Counted from the stretch's first letter, positions 1 to 8,768 are shown. The stretch is DNA of 64,000 nucleotides from TK10-74A sp965217625 (GCA_965217625.1 OZ244557.1:1178001-1242000); one strand, 5' to 3'. Translations and numbers: made by a program. The notes: a model not told the origin generated them from the sequence alone.

Positions 1-1250
1 TTGGAGAGCTCCATGTCGTAGAACTCCGGCGCGATGCCCGGGGGCAGGAAGTCGAACAGCAGCTCCCCCTCGGTGGGGGGGTCGGTGGTGAGGTCGAGGT
101 AGGTGAGCCGGTCGCGCTGCCCGACCACGATGCCGGCGCGGGTGGGCAGCCAGGCGATGTCCTGCACCTGGCCGTCGAACTGCCGCGTGATGATGAACGC
201 CTCGACCTGGAGCGGGTCCAGCACGACGACCACGTCGCCGTCCTCGCCGGGGCCGATGAGCGCCAGCGCGTAGCCGGAGGGCGGCGGTCCGACGAGGGCG
301 GGGGACGGGGTCGGCGCCGCGCCGGCGGGCGGCGTCTCGTCATCCGGCTCCTCCGCCGGGGCTGCGGTCTCCGTCTCGGGGGCTGCCTGCGGCTCGTCCG
401 CGCGGGCGCCGGCCGTCAGGTTGTTGACCCCGCCCGCGGCGATGTGGCCCTCGGGATCCTCCACGAAGGCGTAGAGCATGGGCTGCACGTGGCGGCCCCA
501 GACGGGATCCTGGGCCAGCGTGTTGCCGTGCAGGGCCGTGTTCAGGACGTCGAGGCGCGCCGGACCCGTGGCCCGGTCGAAGTAGCGCTGCGAGAAGTCG
601 GGCGCGGACTTGTCGCGGGCGCCGGCGATGAACAGCTTGGGCACGGTGACGCGGTCGTAGTGCTCCAGCGCATCGAGCCCCTGGAAGCGGTTGGGGCTGG
701 AGATCGCGAAGATCGAGGCGATGTCGTCGCGGTCGGCGGCGACCTGGATCAGGCTGGTGCCGCCCATGCTCGCGCCGCCCGCGTGGATGCGGTGCGCCCC
801 GTTGGCGACGGCGTAGTCGAGCGCCGCCACCCACTCGCGCCAGATGTCCTGCGTGGCTTCGCGCTTCGAGTCGTTCTCCGTGTTGCAGCCGGACTCGCCG
901 TGGCAGCGGAAGTCCCAGATCAGCACCGTGTAGCCGCGCTCCGTGAATCCCTCGACCAGCTGGTCCCAGTCGCGACGGCTGCCGGTGAACTGGTGCCCCA
1001 GCAGCACCCACTCCTCGCCGCCGCGGCGCAGCTCCGCCTCGATCTCCACGCCGTCGCTCGATTGCCAGGTGAAGATCGTGGCGTCGGGCCGGCGCTCACC
1101 CTGCCTGGCGCCGGTGGGGGCGTCGTCAGCGGCGTCGCCGCCGCAGGCCGGCCCGACCAGGAGCAGTGCCGTCAGCAGCGCCAGCAGCAGCGCCGGCAGC
1201 AGTGCCGGCAGGAGGCGGCGCGCCGGACTTCGACCGCTGGCTCGCGACAT
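1..1250 (-). CDS. Alpha/beta-hydrolase lipoprotein-like protein, 3' end beyond window
   Basis: The reading frame is open from an ATG at 1250 to the left edge, giving 416 codons without a stop. A GAGGAG Shine-Dalgarno sequence lies just upstream of the ATG. Residues 11-35 are a Leu/Ala-rich export signal followed by Cys36, but the lipobox (GPAC) is weak, so lipidation is uncertain. Residues 58-260 look like an alpha/beta hydrolase. The nucleophile elbow is GASMGG (Ser161), with Asp213 (GARD) and His241 (LHGN) as the probable remainder of the triad. A Pro/Glu/Ala-rich linker (about 275-320) leads into a strand-rich segment resembling beta-propeller blades that is cut by the window. The substrate cannot be read from the sequence; secreted esterase or peptidase-like activity is inference. 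Confidence 0.8.
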   Translation of the reverse strand, partial: MSRASGRSPARRLLPALLPALLLALLTALLLVGPACGGDAADDAPTGARQGERRPDATIFTWQSSDGVEIEAELRRGGEEWVLLGHQFTGSRRDWDQLVEGFTERGYTVLIWDFRCHGESGCNTENDSKREATQDIWREWVAALDYAVANGAHRIHAGGASMGGTSLIQVAADRDDIASIFAISSPNRFQGLDALEHYDRVTVPKLFIAGARDKSAPDFSQRYFDRATGPARLDVLNTALHGNTLAQDPVWGRHVQPMLYAFVEDPEGHIAAGGVNNLTAGARADEPQAAPETETAAPAEEPDDETPPAGAAPTPSPALVGPPPSGYALALIGPGEDGDVVVVLDPLQVEAFIITRQFDGQVQDIAWLPTRAGIVVGQRDRLTYLDLTTDPPTEGELLFDFLPPGIAPEFYDMELS

Positions 1251-1385
1251 CGCGCTCCTCCTCGCGTGGCCGGCCGGCGCGTGGGCCGAGCGCCGGCCGG
1301 CGCCGTCAATACTAGGACGCCTGCGCTTGTCACTCCGGGCGGCGGCGCATCGCGGCGCGCGGGGCGGGCTGGTAGCATCGCCAGC

Positions 1386-1475
1386 GGAGGGTTCGCATAG
1401 TGGCCTAGTGCGCCCGCCTGCTAAGCGGGTTTCGGGGAAACTCGATCGAGGGTTCGAATCCCTCACCCTCCGCCA
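1386..1475 (+). tRNA. tRNA-Ser (anticodon GCT)
   Basis: This is a class II tRNA with a 7-bp acceptor stem (1386-1392 with 1465-1471), discriminator G and an encoded CCA (1473-1475). The anticodon stem is CCCGC/GCGGG and the loop carries GCT at 1420-1422, which reads AGC and AGU serine codons. There is a long variable arm typical of tRNA-Ser and a standard T-arm containing GGTTCGAATCC. Confidence 0.96.
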
Positions 1476-1552
1476 GCCCAGCCCTCCCGCCCAGCCCGCC
1501 GGGCCAGCGTCCGGCACCGCCCCCCCCCTCCGAGGCGCCACGCGGAACGACG

Positions 1553-3007
1553 ATGAAGACCTACCACATCTGGACCGTCGGCTGTCAGGTGAACGTCGCC
1601 GACAGCGCCCGCCTGGGGGCCGGCCTGCGACGCCTGGGCTGGCAGCCCACCGACCGCGCGCCCGATGCCGACCTGATCGTGGTCAACACCTGCGCGGTGC
1701 GCCAGCACGCCGAGGATCGCGCCGCCGCCAAGCTCGCCAACCTGCGCCCGCTCAAGCGGCGCAACCCCGATCTCAAGATCGCCGTCATGGGCTGCATGGT
1801 GGGGCCCAAGCACGACGCCCTGCGGACGCGCTTCCCCTACGTCGACGCGTTCGCCCAGCCGCAGCACTTCGACGACGTGATCGGGGTGCTCGATCTGCCG
1901 CCGGACATCCTCGCGGCGTCCGACTTCGGCGGCGAGTTCTGGCCGGCGCTTCTGCCCGACGCCACGGCGGCGGTCACGGCCTACGTGCCCGTCATCGAGG
2001 GCTGCGACAAGTTCTGCACCTACTGCATCGTGCCGCTGCGCCGCGGGCGCGAGCGCAGCCGCCCCATCGCCGAGGTCGTGCGCGAGGTCGAGGCGCACGT
2101 CGCGCGGGGCGTCCGCGAGGTCACGCTGCTGGGCCAGACCGTCGAGGCCTACGGCAAGGACCAGCCGCCCGTCGACACGGCGACCGCGCACGCCGACCTC
2201 TCCGACCTCATGCGCGCGCTGCACGACATCGCGGGCCTGCATCGCATCCGCGCCCTGACGTCGTACCCGCCCGACATGACCGACCGCATCCTGCACGGCA
2301 TGGCGGAGCTGCCGAAGGTCTGCGAGTCGTTCTCGCTGCCCGTGCAGTCCGGCGACGACGGCGTCCTCGCAGCGATGCGCCGCGGCTACCCGACGCGCGC
2401 GTTCGAGGAGCGCGTCGCCAAGGTGCGGGAGTTAATGCCGGAGGTGGGCATCAGCACCGACGTGATCGTCGGCTTCCCGGGCGAGTCGGAGGCGGCGTTC
2501 GGGAACACGCTCGACCTGCTGGAGCGGCTGCGCTTCGACAAGGTGCACGTCGCGGCCTACAGCCCGCGCGCCGGCACCTACGCCGACCGCAAGCAGCCCG
2601 ACGACGTGCCCGACGCGGTCAAGAAGGAGCGTCTGCAGGCCGTCGAGGAGCTGCAGCGGCGCATCAGCCTGGAGATCAACGGGGCCTATTGGGGCCGCGA
2701 CGTGGAGGTGCTCGTCGAGGAGCGCAAGGCGGGCGCGCCGGACGATGCCGCCGCGCTCCCCATCGAGCGGCTGACGGGGCGCACGCGGGGCGCCAAGCTG
2801 GTCCACTTCGACGCGCCCGCCGGGCGCATCGCGAGCGGCGCGCTGCTCGACGTGCGGATCACCCACACCGGGGCCTGGTCGTTGCAGGGCGAACTGGCAG
2901 CGTCGCCCGCCGGCGATCCGGCGCCGGCACACACCTTCCCCATGGTCGCGGGGCCCATGATCGCGAGCCCCACGATTGGGAGTCCGGGCCTCGCGGGGGG
3001 CGGGTAG
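1553..3007 (+). CDS. miaB: tRNA 2-methylthio-N6-isopentenyladenosine synthase MiaB
   Basis: The product is a 484-residue radical-SAM methylthiotransferase that adds a methylthio group to (iso)pentenyl-A37 of tRNAs reading UNN codons. The UPF0004 domain carries three cluster-binding cysteines (C11 in VGCQVN, C47 in NTCAVR, C81 in MGCMVG). The radical-SAM triad is C151-x3-C155-x2-C158 (CDKFCTYC). A C-terminal TRAM-like segment follows from about residue 380. The start is the ATG at 1553; no strong Shine-Dalgarno sequence is visible. The gene lies 77 bp downstream of the tRNA-Ser and leads into the nrtR-like gene. RimO or MtaB are alternatives, but the length and motifs fit MiaB best. Confidence 0.9.
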   Translation: MKTYHIWTVGCQVNVADSARLGAGLRRLGWQPTDRAPDADLIVVNTCAVRQHAEDRAAAKLANLRPLKRRNPDLKIAVMGCMVGPKHDALRTRFPYVDAFAQPQHFDDVIGVLDLPPDILAASDFGGEFWPALLPDATAAVTAYVPVIEGCDKFCTYCIVPLRRGRERSRPIAEVVREVEAHVARGVREVTLLGQTVEAYGKDQPPVDTATAHADLSDLMRALHDIAGLHRIRALTSYPPDMTDRILHGMAELPKVCESFSLPVQSGDDGVLAAMRRGYPTRAFEERVAKVRELMPEVGISTDVIVGFPGESEAAFGNTLDLLERLRFDKVHVAAYSPRAGTYADRKQPDDVPDAVKKERLQAVEELQRRISLEINGAYWGRDVEVLVEERKAGAPDDAAALPIERLTGRTRGAKLVHFDAPAGRIASGALLDVRITHTGAWSLQGELAASPAGDPAPAHTFPMVAGPMIASPTIGSPGLAGGG

Positions 3008-3011
3008 CTCC

Positions 3012-3674
3012 GTGCCGCGGGCCCGCCGCGATCCGCCACGCCTGGACGTGGCCGTCCTGGTCGTGATCCTGACCGTCGTCGAGGGGGAGTTGCGGGTGCT
3101 GCTCATCCAGCGCTCGGCCCCACCCGACGAGGGCGCCTGGGCGATCCCCGGCGGGGCGTTGATCACGAACGAGTCGCTGCAGGCCGCCGCCGTCCGCAAG
3201 CTGGCCGAGGAGACCGGCGTGCGCGACGTCTTCCTGGAGCAGCTCTACACGTTCTCCGACCTCGACGACTTCGCGCCCGGCGGCGCCGTCGCGGTGACGT
3301 ACTTCGCGCTCGTCCGGCACGAGGGCGTGCGCCTCGCCGAGCGCTCCGCCTGGCGGCCCGGCTGGTTCGCGCTCAACGCCCTGCCGGTGCTCGCCTTCCA
3401 CAACGAGCGCGTGCTCGAGCTGGCCCGCGCCCGGCTGGTCAGCAAGCTCGAATACACCAACGCGGCCTACAGCCTGTTGCCCGAGTTCTTCCCGATGAGC
3501 GATCTTCAGGAGACCTACGAGTCGATCCTGGGGCGCAAGCTCGACAAGCGGAACTTCCGGCGTCGGATGCTCGCGTCCGACCTGCTGGTGGGGACGCAGC
3601 AGACGGCCAAGGCGGGCCGGCACCGTCCGGCGCGCCTCTACCGCTTCGCCACCCGCACCCCGGTCGAGTTCTGA
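3012..3674 (+). CDS. nrtR: NrtR-type Nudix-domain transcriptional regulator
   Basis: The 220-residue product has an N-terminal Nudix domain and a C-terminal winged helix, which is the NrtR architecture. NrtR proteins bind ADP-ribose-type ligands and repress NAD-synthesis genes. The Nudix signature is complete at residues 48-70 (G-x5-E-x7-R-x-L-x-EETGV), so ADP-ribose pyrophosphatase activity may be retained; many NrtR members have a decayed box. The winged helix (about 150-215) contains the typical LLPEFF, ILGRKLDKRNFRR and RPARLYRF elements. I chose the GTG at 3012. A TTG at 2976 would add 12 residues inside miaB. The nadABC operon starts about 0.9 kb downstream and carries two palindromes that are good candidates for its operators. 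Confidence 0.85.
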   Translation: MPRARRDPPRLDVAVLVVILTVVEGELRVLLIQRSAPPDEGAWAIPGGALITNESLQAAAVRKLAEETGVRDVFLEQLYTFSDLDDFAPGGAVAVTYFALVRHEGVRLAERSAWRPGWFALNALPVLAFHNERVLELARARLVSKLEYTNAAYSLLPEFFPMSDLQETYESILGRKLDKRNFRRRMLASDLLVGTQQTAKAGRHRPARLYRFATRTPVEF

Positions 3675-3709
3675 GGGCGCCGGCGAGACCGCGCCGACAG
3701 GGAGCCCCA

Positions 3710-4342
3710 ATGCCCGACGCTTCGACCCCAAACAAGGCCGTAATCTTCGACGTCGGCGGCGTGCTGATCCACATGGACTGGCGGGCCTACGACCGCTTCG
3801 GCGTCGAGCGCGGGCTGCCCGAGCGCGAGTGGCTGCGCATCCTGCACCAGACGGAGGAGTACGAGGCCTGGCAGACCGGCCGCGGCACCGCGGACGAGTG
3901 GCGCGCGTCGATCGTGCGCGAGCTGCGCGCCCACATCGGCGACCGCGCGGAGGCGTTCATCGAGGCCTGGCAGGCGCAGCCGACTCCCCGCCACGAACCG
4001 AACATCGAGATGGCGCAGGCGCTGATCGACGCGGGCTACACGGTGGCCGTGCTCAGCAACGCCGGCCCCGACCTGCGCGAGCGCATCGACGAGACGCTGG
4101 GCCGAAGCGTCGCCTGGCACGACATCATCTGCTCGGCGGAGGTCGGCCTGGCGAAGCCCGACCCCGCCATCTACCGGCTCGCAATGGAGCGGCTCTCGCT
4201 GCGGCCGGAGCAGTGCTTCTTCATCGACGACATCCGCGCCAACGTCGCCGCGGCGCAGGATGTGGGCTGGATCGCGCACCGCTTCAAGGGCGATTACGCC
4301 GCCCTCCAGGCCGACCTGCGCGACCACGGCTACGACTGGTAA
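3710..4342 (+). CDS. HAD-superfamily hydrolase (subfamily IA-like)
   Basis: The 210-residue product is a small-molecule phosphatase-like HAD protein. Motif I is FDVGGV with nucleophile Asp14, the Thr/Ser motif is VLSNAG, the lysine motif is AKPDPAIY, and the acidic motif III is FFIDD. The helical cap lies between motifs I and II (about residues 20-85), as in YihX-like phosphatases. GGAG lies 6 nt before the ATG. The gene sits between nrtR and nadA, so a nucleotide or NAD-linked substrate is possible, but nothing in the protein proves it. Confidence 0.85.
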   Translation: MPDASTPNKAVIFDVGGVLIHMDWRAYDRFGVERGLPEREWLRILHQTEEYEAWQTGRGTADEWRASIVRELRAHIGDRAEAFIEAWQAQPTPRHEPNIEMAQALIDAGYTVAVLSNAGPDLRERIDETLGRSVAWHDIICSAEVGLAKPDPAIYRLAMERLSLRPEQCFFIDDIRANVAAAQDVGWIAHRFKGDYAALQADLRDHGYDW

Positions 4343-4404
4343 CCACGCGTCGGCGCCCCGATACACCGCCGCGACAGCGACTATCCACCGCTGCTGACGT
4401 GTGT

Positions 4405-4431
4405 GAGTAAGTGTCACCTTGACACTTACTC
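4405..4431. promoter_or_regulatory. Upstream palindromic operator of nadABC (candidate NrtR site)
   Basis: This is a perfect inverted repeat with 12-bp arms (4405-4416 and 4420-4431) and a 3-bp spacer. Its core is GTGTCA-CCT-TGACAC. The right half overlaps the TTGACA -35 hexamer of the nadA promoter, which suits a repressor site. The stem is not GC-rich and no T-run follows, so a terminator is unlikely. Confidence 0.8.
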
Positions 4432-4448
4432 GACGGGGCGGCCATACT
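4419..4448 (+). promoter_or_regulatory. Predicted nadABC promoter
   Basis: The -35 element is TTGACA (4419-4424), a perfect consensus, followed by an 18-bp spacer and a -10 element CATACT (4443-4448, four of six). The predicted start of transcription is near 4455, between the two palindromic operators. Confidence 0.65.
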
Positions 4449-4458
4449 GCCCATGAGG

Positions 4459-4483
4459 ACTTCGTGTCACAGTGACACGAAGT
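4459..4483. promoter_or_regulatory. Downstream palindromic operator of nadABC (candidate NrtR site)
   Basis: This is a perfect 25-bp palindrome with 12-bp arms and a single central base (4471). Its core is GTGTCA-CAG-TGACAC, matching the upstream site in both half-sites. The centres of the two sites are 53 bp apart, about five helical turns. The site covers the predicted transcription start and early leader. Confidence 0.8.
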
Positions 4484-4538
4484 GGGTCGGCCCCGCACCG
4501 CCCGGCCGGCGGCGCGCCCTCTGGATCGGTGTCCCACC

Positions 4539-5774
4539 ATGTCCACACCACGCCTCGGCGGCCCCGCGAAGGTCGTCGCCAGCGACTACGTCGCGCCTCG
4601 CCTGCCCGAGGACCTGCCCGACGCCTACTGCGAGGGCGACATCGCCACGGTGCCGCTCGTCGAGGAGCCGCATCGCGTCTCCTGGCAGCCGGAGATCCCC
4701 GAGCGCTACCTGTCGATGTCGGCCGACGAGCTGGCCGACCGCATCCGAGGCGTGCGCGCCGCCCTCGGCGAGCGGCTGCTCATCCTGGGCCATCACTACC
4801 AGCGCGACGACGTCATCCGCTTCACCGACATCCGCGGCGACTCGTTCAAGCTGGCCCGCGAGGCCGCCGACCGGCCCGAGGCCGACTACATCCTGTTCTG
4901 CGGCGTCCACTTCATGGCCGAGAGCGCCGACATCCTCACGCGGCCCGACCAGGCCGTGATGCTGCCCAACCTCGCCGCCGGCTGCTCGATGGCCGACATG
5001 GCGCAGCCGCAGGACGTCTACGCCTCCTGGGACGAACTCACGGGCGTCGTCGACGCCGAGCGCACGATCCCCATCACCTACATGAACTCGGCCGCCTCGC
5101 TGAAGGCCTTCGTGGGCCGCAACGGCGGCGCCGTCTGCACGTCGTCGAACGCGCCCGCCGTCCTGCGCTGGGCCTTCGAGCGCGGCGACCGCGTGCTCTT
5201 CTTCCCCGACCAGCACCTGGGCCGCAACACCGGCAAGCGGCTGGGCATCGACCCGCGCACCGAGATGGCGCTCTGGAATCCCGCCCTGCCGATGGGCGGG
5301 CTGGAAGCCGGGCAGATCACGGGCAGCCGCATCCTGCTCTGGCAGGGCCACTGCTCGGTGCACGTGCGCTTCAAGGTCGAGCAGATCGAGCGGGCGCGGG
5401 CGCAGCACGCCGGCTGCCACGTCGTGGTGCACCCGGAGTGCACCGAGGCCGTCGTCGATGCCGCCGACGCCGACGGCTCGACGGAGTTCATCATTCGCTA
5501 CGTCAAGGACGGGCCGCCCGGCGTCTACGCCGTGGGCACCGAGATCAACCTCGTGCACCGACTCAACGCCGAGGTCCAGTCCGAGGGCAAGACGGCCTTC
5601 TGCCTCGACCCGGTGGTCTGCCCCTGCGCCACGATGTACCGCATCCACCCCGCCTACCAGGCCTGGGTGCTGGAGGAGTTGATCGCCGGGCGCATCGTCA
5701 ACCAGATTCGCGTCGACGACGACACCCGCTCCTGGGCGCAGGTCGCGCTGCGCCGCATGCTGGAGATCACCTAG
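4539..5774 (+). CDS. nadA: Quinolinate synthase NadA
   Basis: The 411-residue enzyme condenses iminoaspartate with dihydroxyacetone phosphate to quinolinate using a 4Fe-4S cluster. Visible motifs are GHHYQ (84-88), GCSMADM with cluster Cys149, HPECTEAV with the second cysteine and CPCATM near the C-terminus with the third. The N-terminal extension (about 70 residues before the catalytic fold) makes it longer than E. coli NadA. I chose the ATG at 4539; an in-frame GTG at 4482 lies inside the downstream operator and is unlikely. It is the first gene of nadA-nadB-nadC. Confidence 0.96.
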   Translation: MSTPRLGGPAKVVASDYVAPRLPEDLPDAYCEGDIATVPLVEEPHRVSWQPEIPERYLSMSADELADRIRGVRAALGERLLILGHHYQRDDVIRFTDIRGDSFKLAREAADRPEADYILFCGVHFMAESADILTRPDQAVMLPNLAAGCSMADMAQPQDVYASWDELTGVVDAERTIPITYMNSAASLKAFVGRNGGAVCTSSNAPAVLRWAFERGDRVLFFPDQHLGRNTGKRLGIDPRTEMALWNPALPMGGLEAGQITGSRILLWQGHCSVHVRFKVEQIERARAQHAGCHVVVHPECTEAVVDAADADGSTEFIIRYVKDGPPGVYAVGTEINLVHRLNAEVQSEGKTAFCLDPVVCPCATMYRIHPAYQAWVLEELIAGRIVNQIRVDDDTRSWAQVALRRMLEIT

Positions 5775-5818
5775 CCCTGCCCCGGCCGCCCGGCAGCGCC
5801 GACCTGAAGCGACGGCCC

Positions 5819-7357
5819 ATGCACTACGACTACCTGATCCTGGGCTCCGGCATCGCCGGGCTGTACGCCGCGCTGCTGGCCTCGCAGCACGGCCGCACGG
5901 CCGTCGTGACCAAGGGCCCCATCGAGGAGTCCAACACGAAGTACGCCCAGGGCGGCATCGCCGCCGCCGTCGGGCCGGGCGACAGCGTCGCCCGGCACCG
6001 GCAGGACACGCTGACGGCCGGCGCCGGCCTCTGCGACCGCGAGGCGGTGGACGTGCTCGTGCGCGAGGCGCCCGACCGCATCCGCCGCCTGACCGAGCTG
6101 GGCGTCCCCTTCGACAGCGACGAGGGCCGCGTGGCGCTGGGCCGCGAGGGCGCGCACTCCCGCCCCCGCATCCTGCACGCGGGCGGCGACCGCACCGGCG
6201 ACGCCATCGAGACGGTGATGGTGCGCCGCGTCGGCGAGGCCGGCGTCGACGTGTTCGACCGCCACGCCGTCACGAGCCTGCGCCTCGAAGCGGGGCGCGT
6301 CGTAGGCGTCGAGGCGCTGGACCCGGACGGCCGCCCGATGCTGCTCAACGCCCCCCGCACGATCCTCGCGACCGGCGGCGCGGGCCAGCTCTACACCCTG
6401 ACGACGAACCCCGCCGTCGCCACCGGCGACGGCGTCGCGCTGGCCTGGCGCGCGGGCGCGGTCGTGCGGGACATGGAGTTCGTCCAGTTCCACCCCACGG
6501 CGCTGCGGCTGCCCGGCGCGGCGACCTTCCTGCTGACGGAGGCGCTGCGCGGCGAGGGCGCGGTGCTGCGCACCCCGGCGACGGCCGCCGGCGGCGGGCG
6601 CCGCTTCATGCCCGACTACCACCCGCTGGCCGAGCTCGCCCCGCGCGACGTCGTCGCCCGCGCGATCGCGACGGAGATGCGGCGCAGCGGCGTCGACCAC
6701 GTCCTGCTCGACATCACCCACGCCGACCCCGATTTCGTGGCGGCGCGCTTCCCCGGCGTGTACCAGCACTGCCTGCGCTACGAGCTCGACATCACCCGCA
6801 GCCCGGCGCCCGTCGCGCCGGCCGCGCATTACTACATGGGCGGCGTCTACACCGACCACTGGGGCCGCACGACGCTGCCCGGGCTCTACGCCTGCGGCGA
6901 GGTCGCCAATACCGGCGTGCACGGGGCCAACCGGCTGGCCAGCAACTCGCTGCTCGAGACGGTCGTCTTCGCGCAGCGCGCCGTCGAGGCCTCGCAGCAC
7001 GACGCCGCCGCCGCGCCGGCCCCGGCCGGGACCACCGCACTCGACCTGCCCGCGGCGACGGCCGCGCCCGATCGGGCCACGCTGCAATCGCTGCTCTGGT
7101 CGCACGCGGGCATCGTGCGCGACGGCGAGGGCCTGGCCACGGCGGCCGCCGTGATCGACGGCTGGGGGCCGCCCCGGCCCGGCGTCGAGGGCGCGACGCT
7201 GGCCAACATGGCGCTGGTCGGCCGCCTGATCGTCGAGGCCGCGGCGCGCCGCCCGGACAGTCGCGGCGCGCACTACCGCAGCGACGCCCCCTCGGGCGAT
7301 GCGTCCGACGCGGCCGGCGACGGCCATCTCAGCTTCGTCCGCGCGAGCGCCCCATGA
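5819..7357 (+). CDS. nadB: L-aspartate oxidase NadB
   Basis: The 512-residue flavoprotein oxidises L-aspartate to iminoaspartate for NadA. The N-terminal FAD dinucleotide fold is GSGIAGL (residues 9-15), followed by the SNTKYAQGG substrate/FAD motif. Later motifs include EFVQFHPTAL and GEVANTGVHGANRLASNSLLE, characteristic of the succinate dehydrogenase/NadB flavoprotein family. The start ATG at 5819 follows nadA by 44 bp. The 3' end overlaps nadC by 4 nt (ATGA), implying translational coupling. Confidence 0.96.
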   Translation: MHYDYLILGSGIAGLYAALLASQHGRTAVVTKGPIEESNTKYAQGGIAAAVGPGDSVARHRQDTLTAGAGLCDREAVDVLVREAPDRIRRLTELGVPFDSDEGRVALGREGAHSRPRILHAGGDRTGDAIETVMVRRVGEAGVDVFDRHAVTSLRLEAGRVVGVEALDPDGRPMLLNAPRTILATGGAGQLYTLTTNPAVATGDGVALAWRAGAVVRDMEFVQFHPTALRLPGAATFLLTEALRGEGAVLRTPATAAGGGRRFMPDYHPLAELAPRDVVARAIATEMRRSGVDHVLLDITHADPDFVAARFPGVYQHCLRYELDITRSPAPVAPAAHYYMGGVYTDHWGRTTLPGLYACGEVANTGVHGANRLASNSLLETVVFAQRAVEASQHDAAAAPAPAGTTALDLPAATAAPDRATLQSLLWSHAGIVRDGEGLATAAAVIDGWGPPRPGVEGATLANMALVGRLIVEAAARRPDSRGAHYRSDAPSGDASDAAGDGHLSFVRASAP

Positions 7358-8277
7358 CGCGGGAGGACGCCGGCCTCTCCCGTCCCGCCCCGCTCGATCG
7401 CCTGACGATCCGGGCGCTGGTGCAGGCCGCCCTGCGCGAGGACGCGGCGGAGCAGGATCTGACGAGCAACGCGCTCGTCCCCGTCGATCAGCAGGGGCGC
7501 GGCGTCGTGGTTGCGAAGTCGGACGGCGTGATCTGCGGCCTGCAGTTCGCGCTGGAGACGTACTACGCCGTCGAGCCGCGCGTGCGCTGGATGCCCGCCG
7601 TCAGCGAGGGGCTGCGCGTCGCGGCGGGCTCGACGATCGCCCACGTCGATGGGCCCGTGCACGCGATCCTGCGCGGCGAGCGCGTGGCGCTCAACTACCT
7701 CGGGCGGCTGTCCGGCATCGCCACGCAGACGGCCGACTGCGTGCGCGCCGTCGCCGGCAGCGGCGCCCGCATCCTCGACACCCGCAAGACGACCCCCGGG
7801 CTGCGCACCGCCGAGCGCTACGCCGTGCGCGTCGGCGGCGGGCTCAACCATCGCAACGACCTGCGCTCCGCGATGCTGGTCAAGGACAACCACATCGCCG
7901 CCGTGCGGGCGCGCGGCGGCAGCCTGGCCGACGCCGTGCGCCTGGCGCTCGCGGGGGCGGGCCCGGCCACGGCCGTCGAGGTGGAGGTGACCTCCCTGGC
8001 CGAGCTGCGCGAGGCGATCGACGCGGGCGCCCGGGCCGTCCTGCTCGACAACTTCACCGCGGCCGCGCTCGCGGAGGCGGTCCGGCTGGCGCAAGCCGCC
8101 CACGTCACCAGCGAGGCCAGCGGCGGGATCACGCGCGCGACCCTGGGCGCCTACGCCGCCAGCGGCGTCGATTTCATCTCGATGGGGTCGCTCACCCACA
8201 CCGTTACGCCCATGGATGTCTCGCTGCAGGTCGTGCCGGAGGCGCTGAGCAGCGACCGGCGCGACCCCTCGATCTAG
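7354..8277 (+). CDS. nadC: Nicotinate-nucleotide pyrophosphorylase NadC
   Basis: The 307-residue quinolinate phosphoribosyltransferase converts quinolinate and PRPP to nicotinate mononucleotide. Diagnostic motifs are TRKTTPGLR, the GGGLNHRNDL loop and MLVKDNHI. The C-terminal half shows EVEVTSL, LLDNF and ISMGSLTH strands of the barrel. It overlaps nadB by 4 nt and ends the operon. Its stop codon overlaps the stop of the convergent dtd gene. Confidence 0.96.
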   Translation: MTREDAGLSRPAPLDRLTIRALVQAALREDAAEQDLTSNALVPVDQQGRGVVVAKSDGVICGLQFALETYYAVEPRVRWMPAVSEGLRVAAGSTIAHVDGPVHAILRGERVALNYLGRLSGIATQTADCVRAVAGSGARILDTRKTTPGLRTAERYAVRVGGGLNHRNDLRSAMLVKDNHIAAVRARGGSLADAVRLALAGAGPATAVEVEVTSLAELREAIDAGARAVLLDNFTAAALAEAVRLAQAAHVTSEASGGITRATLGAYAASGVDFISMGSLTHTVTPMDVSLQVVPEALSSDRRDPSI

Positions 8278-8738
8278 CCCCGGCGCGTCCGCTCGAGGTC
8301 CGCCGAGTCGAGCACCAGCGTCACGGGACCGTCGTTGACCAGCTCGACATCCATGTGCGCGCCGAAGCGACCACTCTCGACCGGCACGCCCGCCGTCCGC
8401 AGCCCCGCCGCGAAGCGCTCCACCAGCGGCTCGGCGACCTCGGGGCGCGCGGCCCCCAGGAACGAGGGGCGCCGTCCCCGCCGCGTCTCCGCGATCAGCG
8501 TGAACTGACTGACGACCAGGACGGACCCGCCGACGTCGGCGAGGGCGAGGTTGAAGCGGCCATCGGCGTCGTCGAAGATGCGCAGCCCGGCGACCTTCGC
8601 CGCCATCGCATCGGCAGTGGCGGGCGTGTCGTCGGCGGCGATGCCGGTCAGCGCCAGGAAGCCGGCCCCGATCTCGCCCACGACGGCATCGTCCACGCGC
8701 ACGCAGGCGCGACGCACACGCTGGAGCACGACTCGCAT
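8274..8738 (-). CDS. dtd: D-aminoacyl-tRNA deacylase Dtd
   Basis: The 154-residue enzyme removes D-amino acids, and glycine from tRNA-Ala, in translational quality control. Family motifs are the N-terminal MRVVLQRV strand, the catalytic SQFTL, and NDGPVT near the C-terminus (the usual form is NxGPVT). The length equals the family norm. It is downstream of the FmdB-like gene on the same strand with a 30-bp gap, so the two may be cotranscribed. Confidence 0.95.
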   Translation of the reverse strand: MRVVLQRVRRACVRVDDAVVGEIGAGFLALTGIAADDTPATADAMAAKVAGLRIFDDADGRFNLALADVGGSVLVVSQFTLIAETRRGRRPSFLGAARPEVAEPLVERFAAGLRTAGVPVESGRFGAHMDVELVNDGPVTLVLDSADLERTRRG

Positions 8739-8768
8739 CAGGGTCGCCGGTTCGCGGCGCGCGCCGGA

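Noticed and set aside
1293..1306. 14-bp GC palindrome upstream of the lipoprotein gene
   Set aside because: Perfect but composed only of G/C in a GC-rich region, without promoter context; expected by chance.
943..3066. 707-codon plus-strand ORF spanning the tRNA and miaB
   Set aside because: It runs through the tRNA-Ser and in a different frame over the conserved miaB; an artefact of high GC.
4405..4431. Rho-independent terminator for the HAD gene
   Set aside because: The stem is AT-balanced, no T-run follows, and the same core recurs at 4464-4478, which fits operators better.
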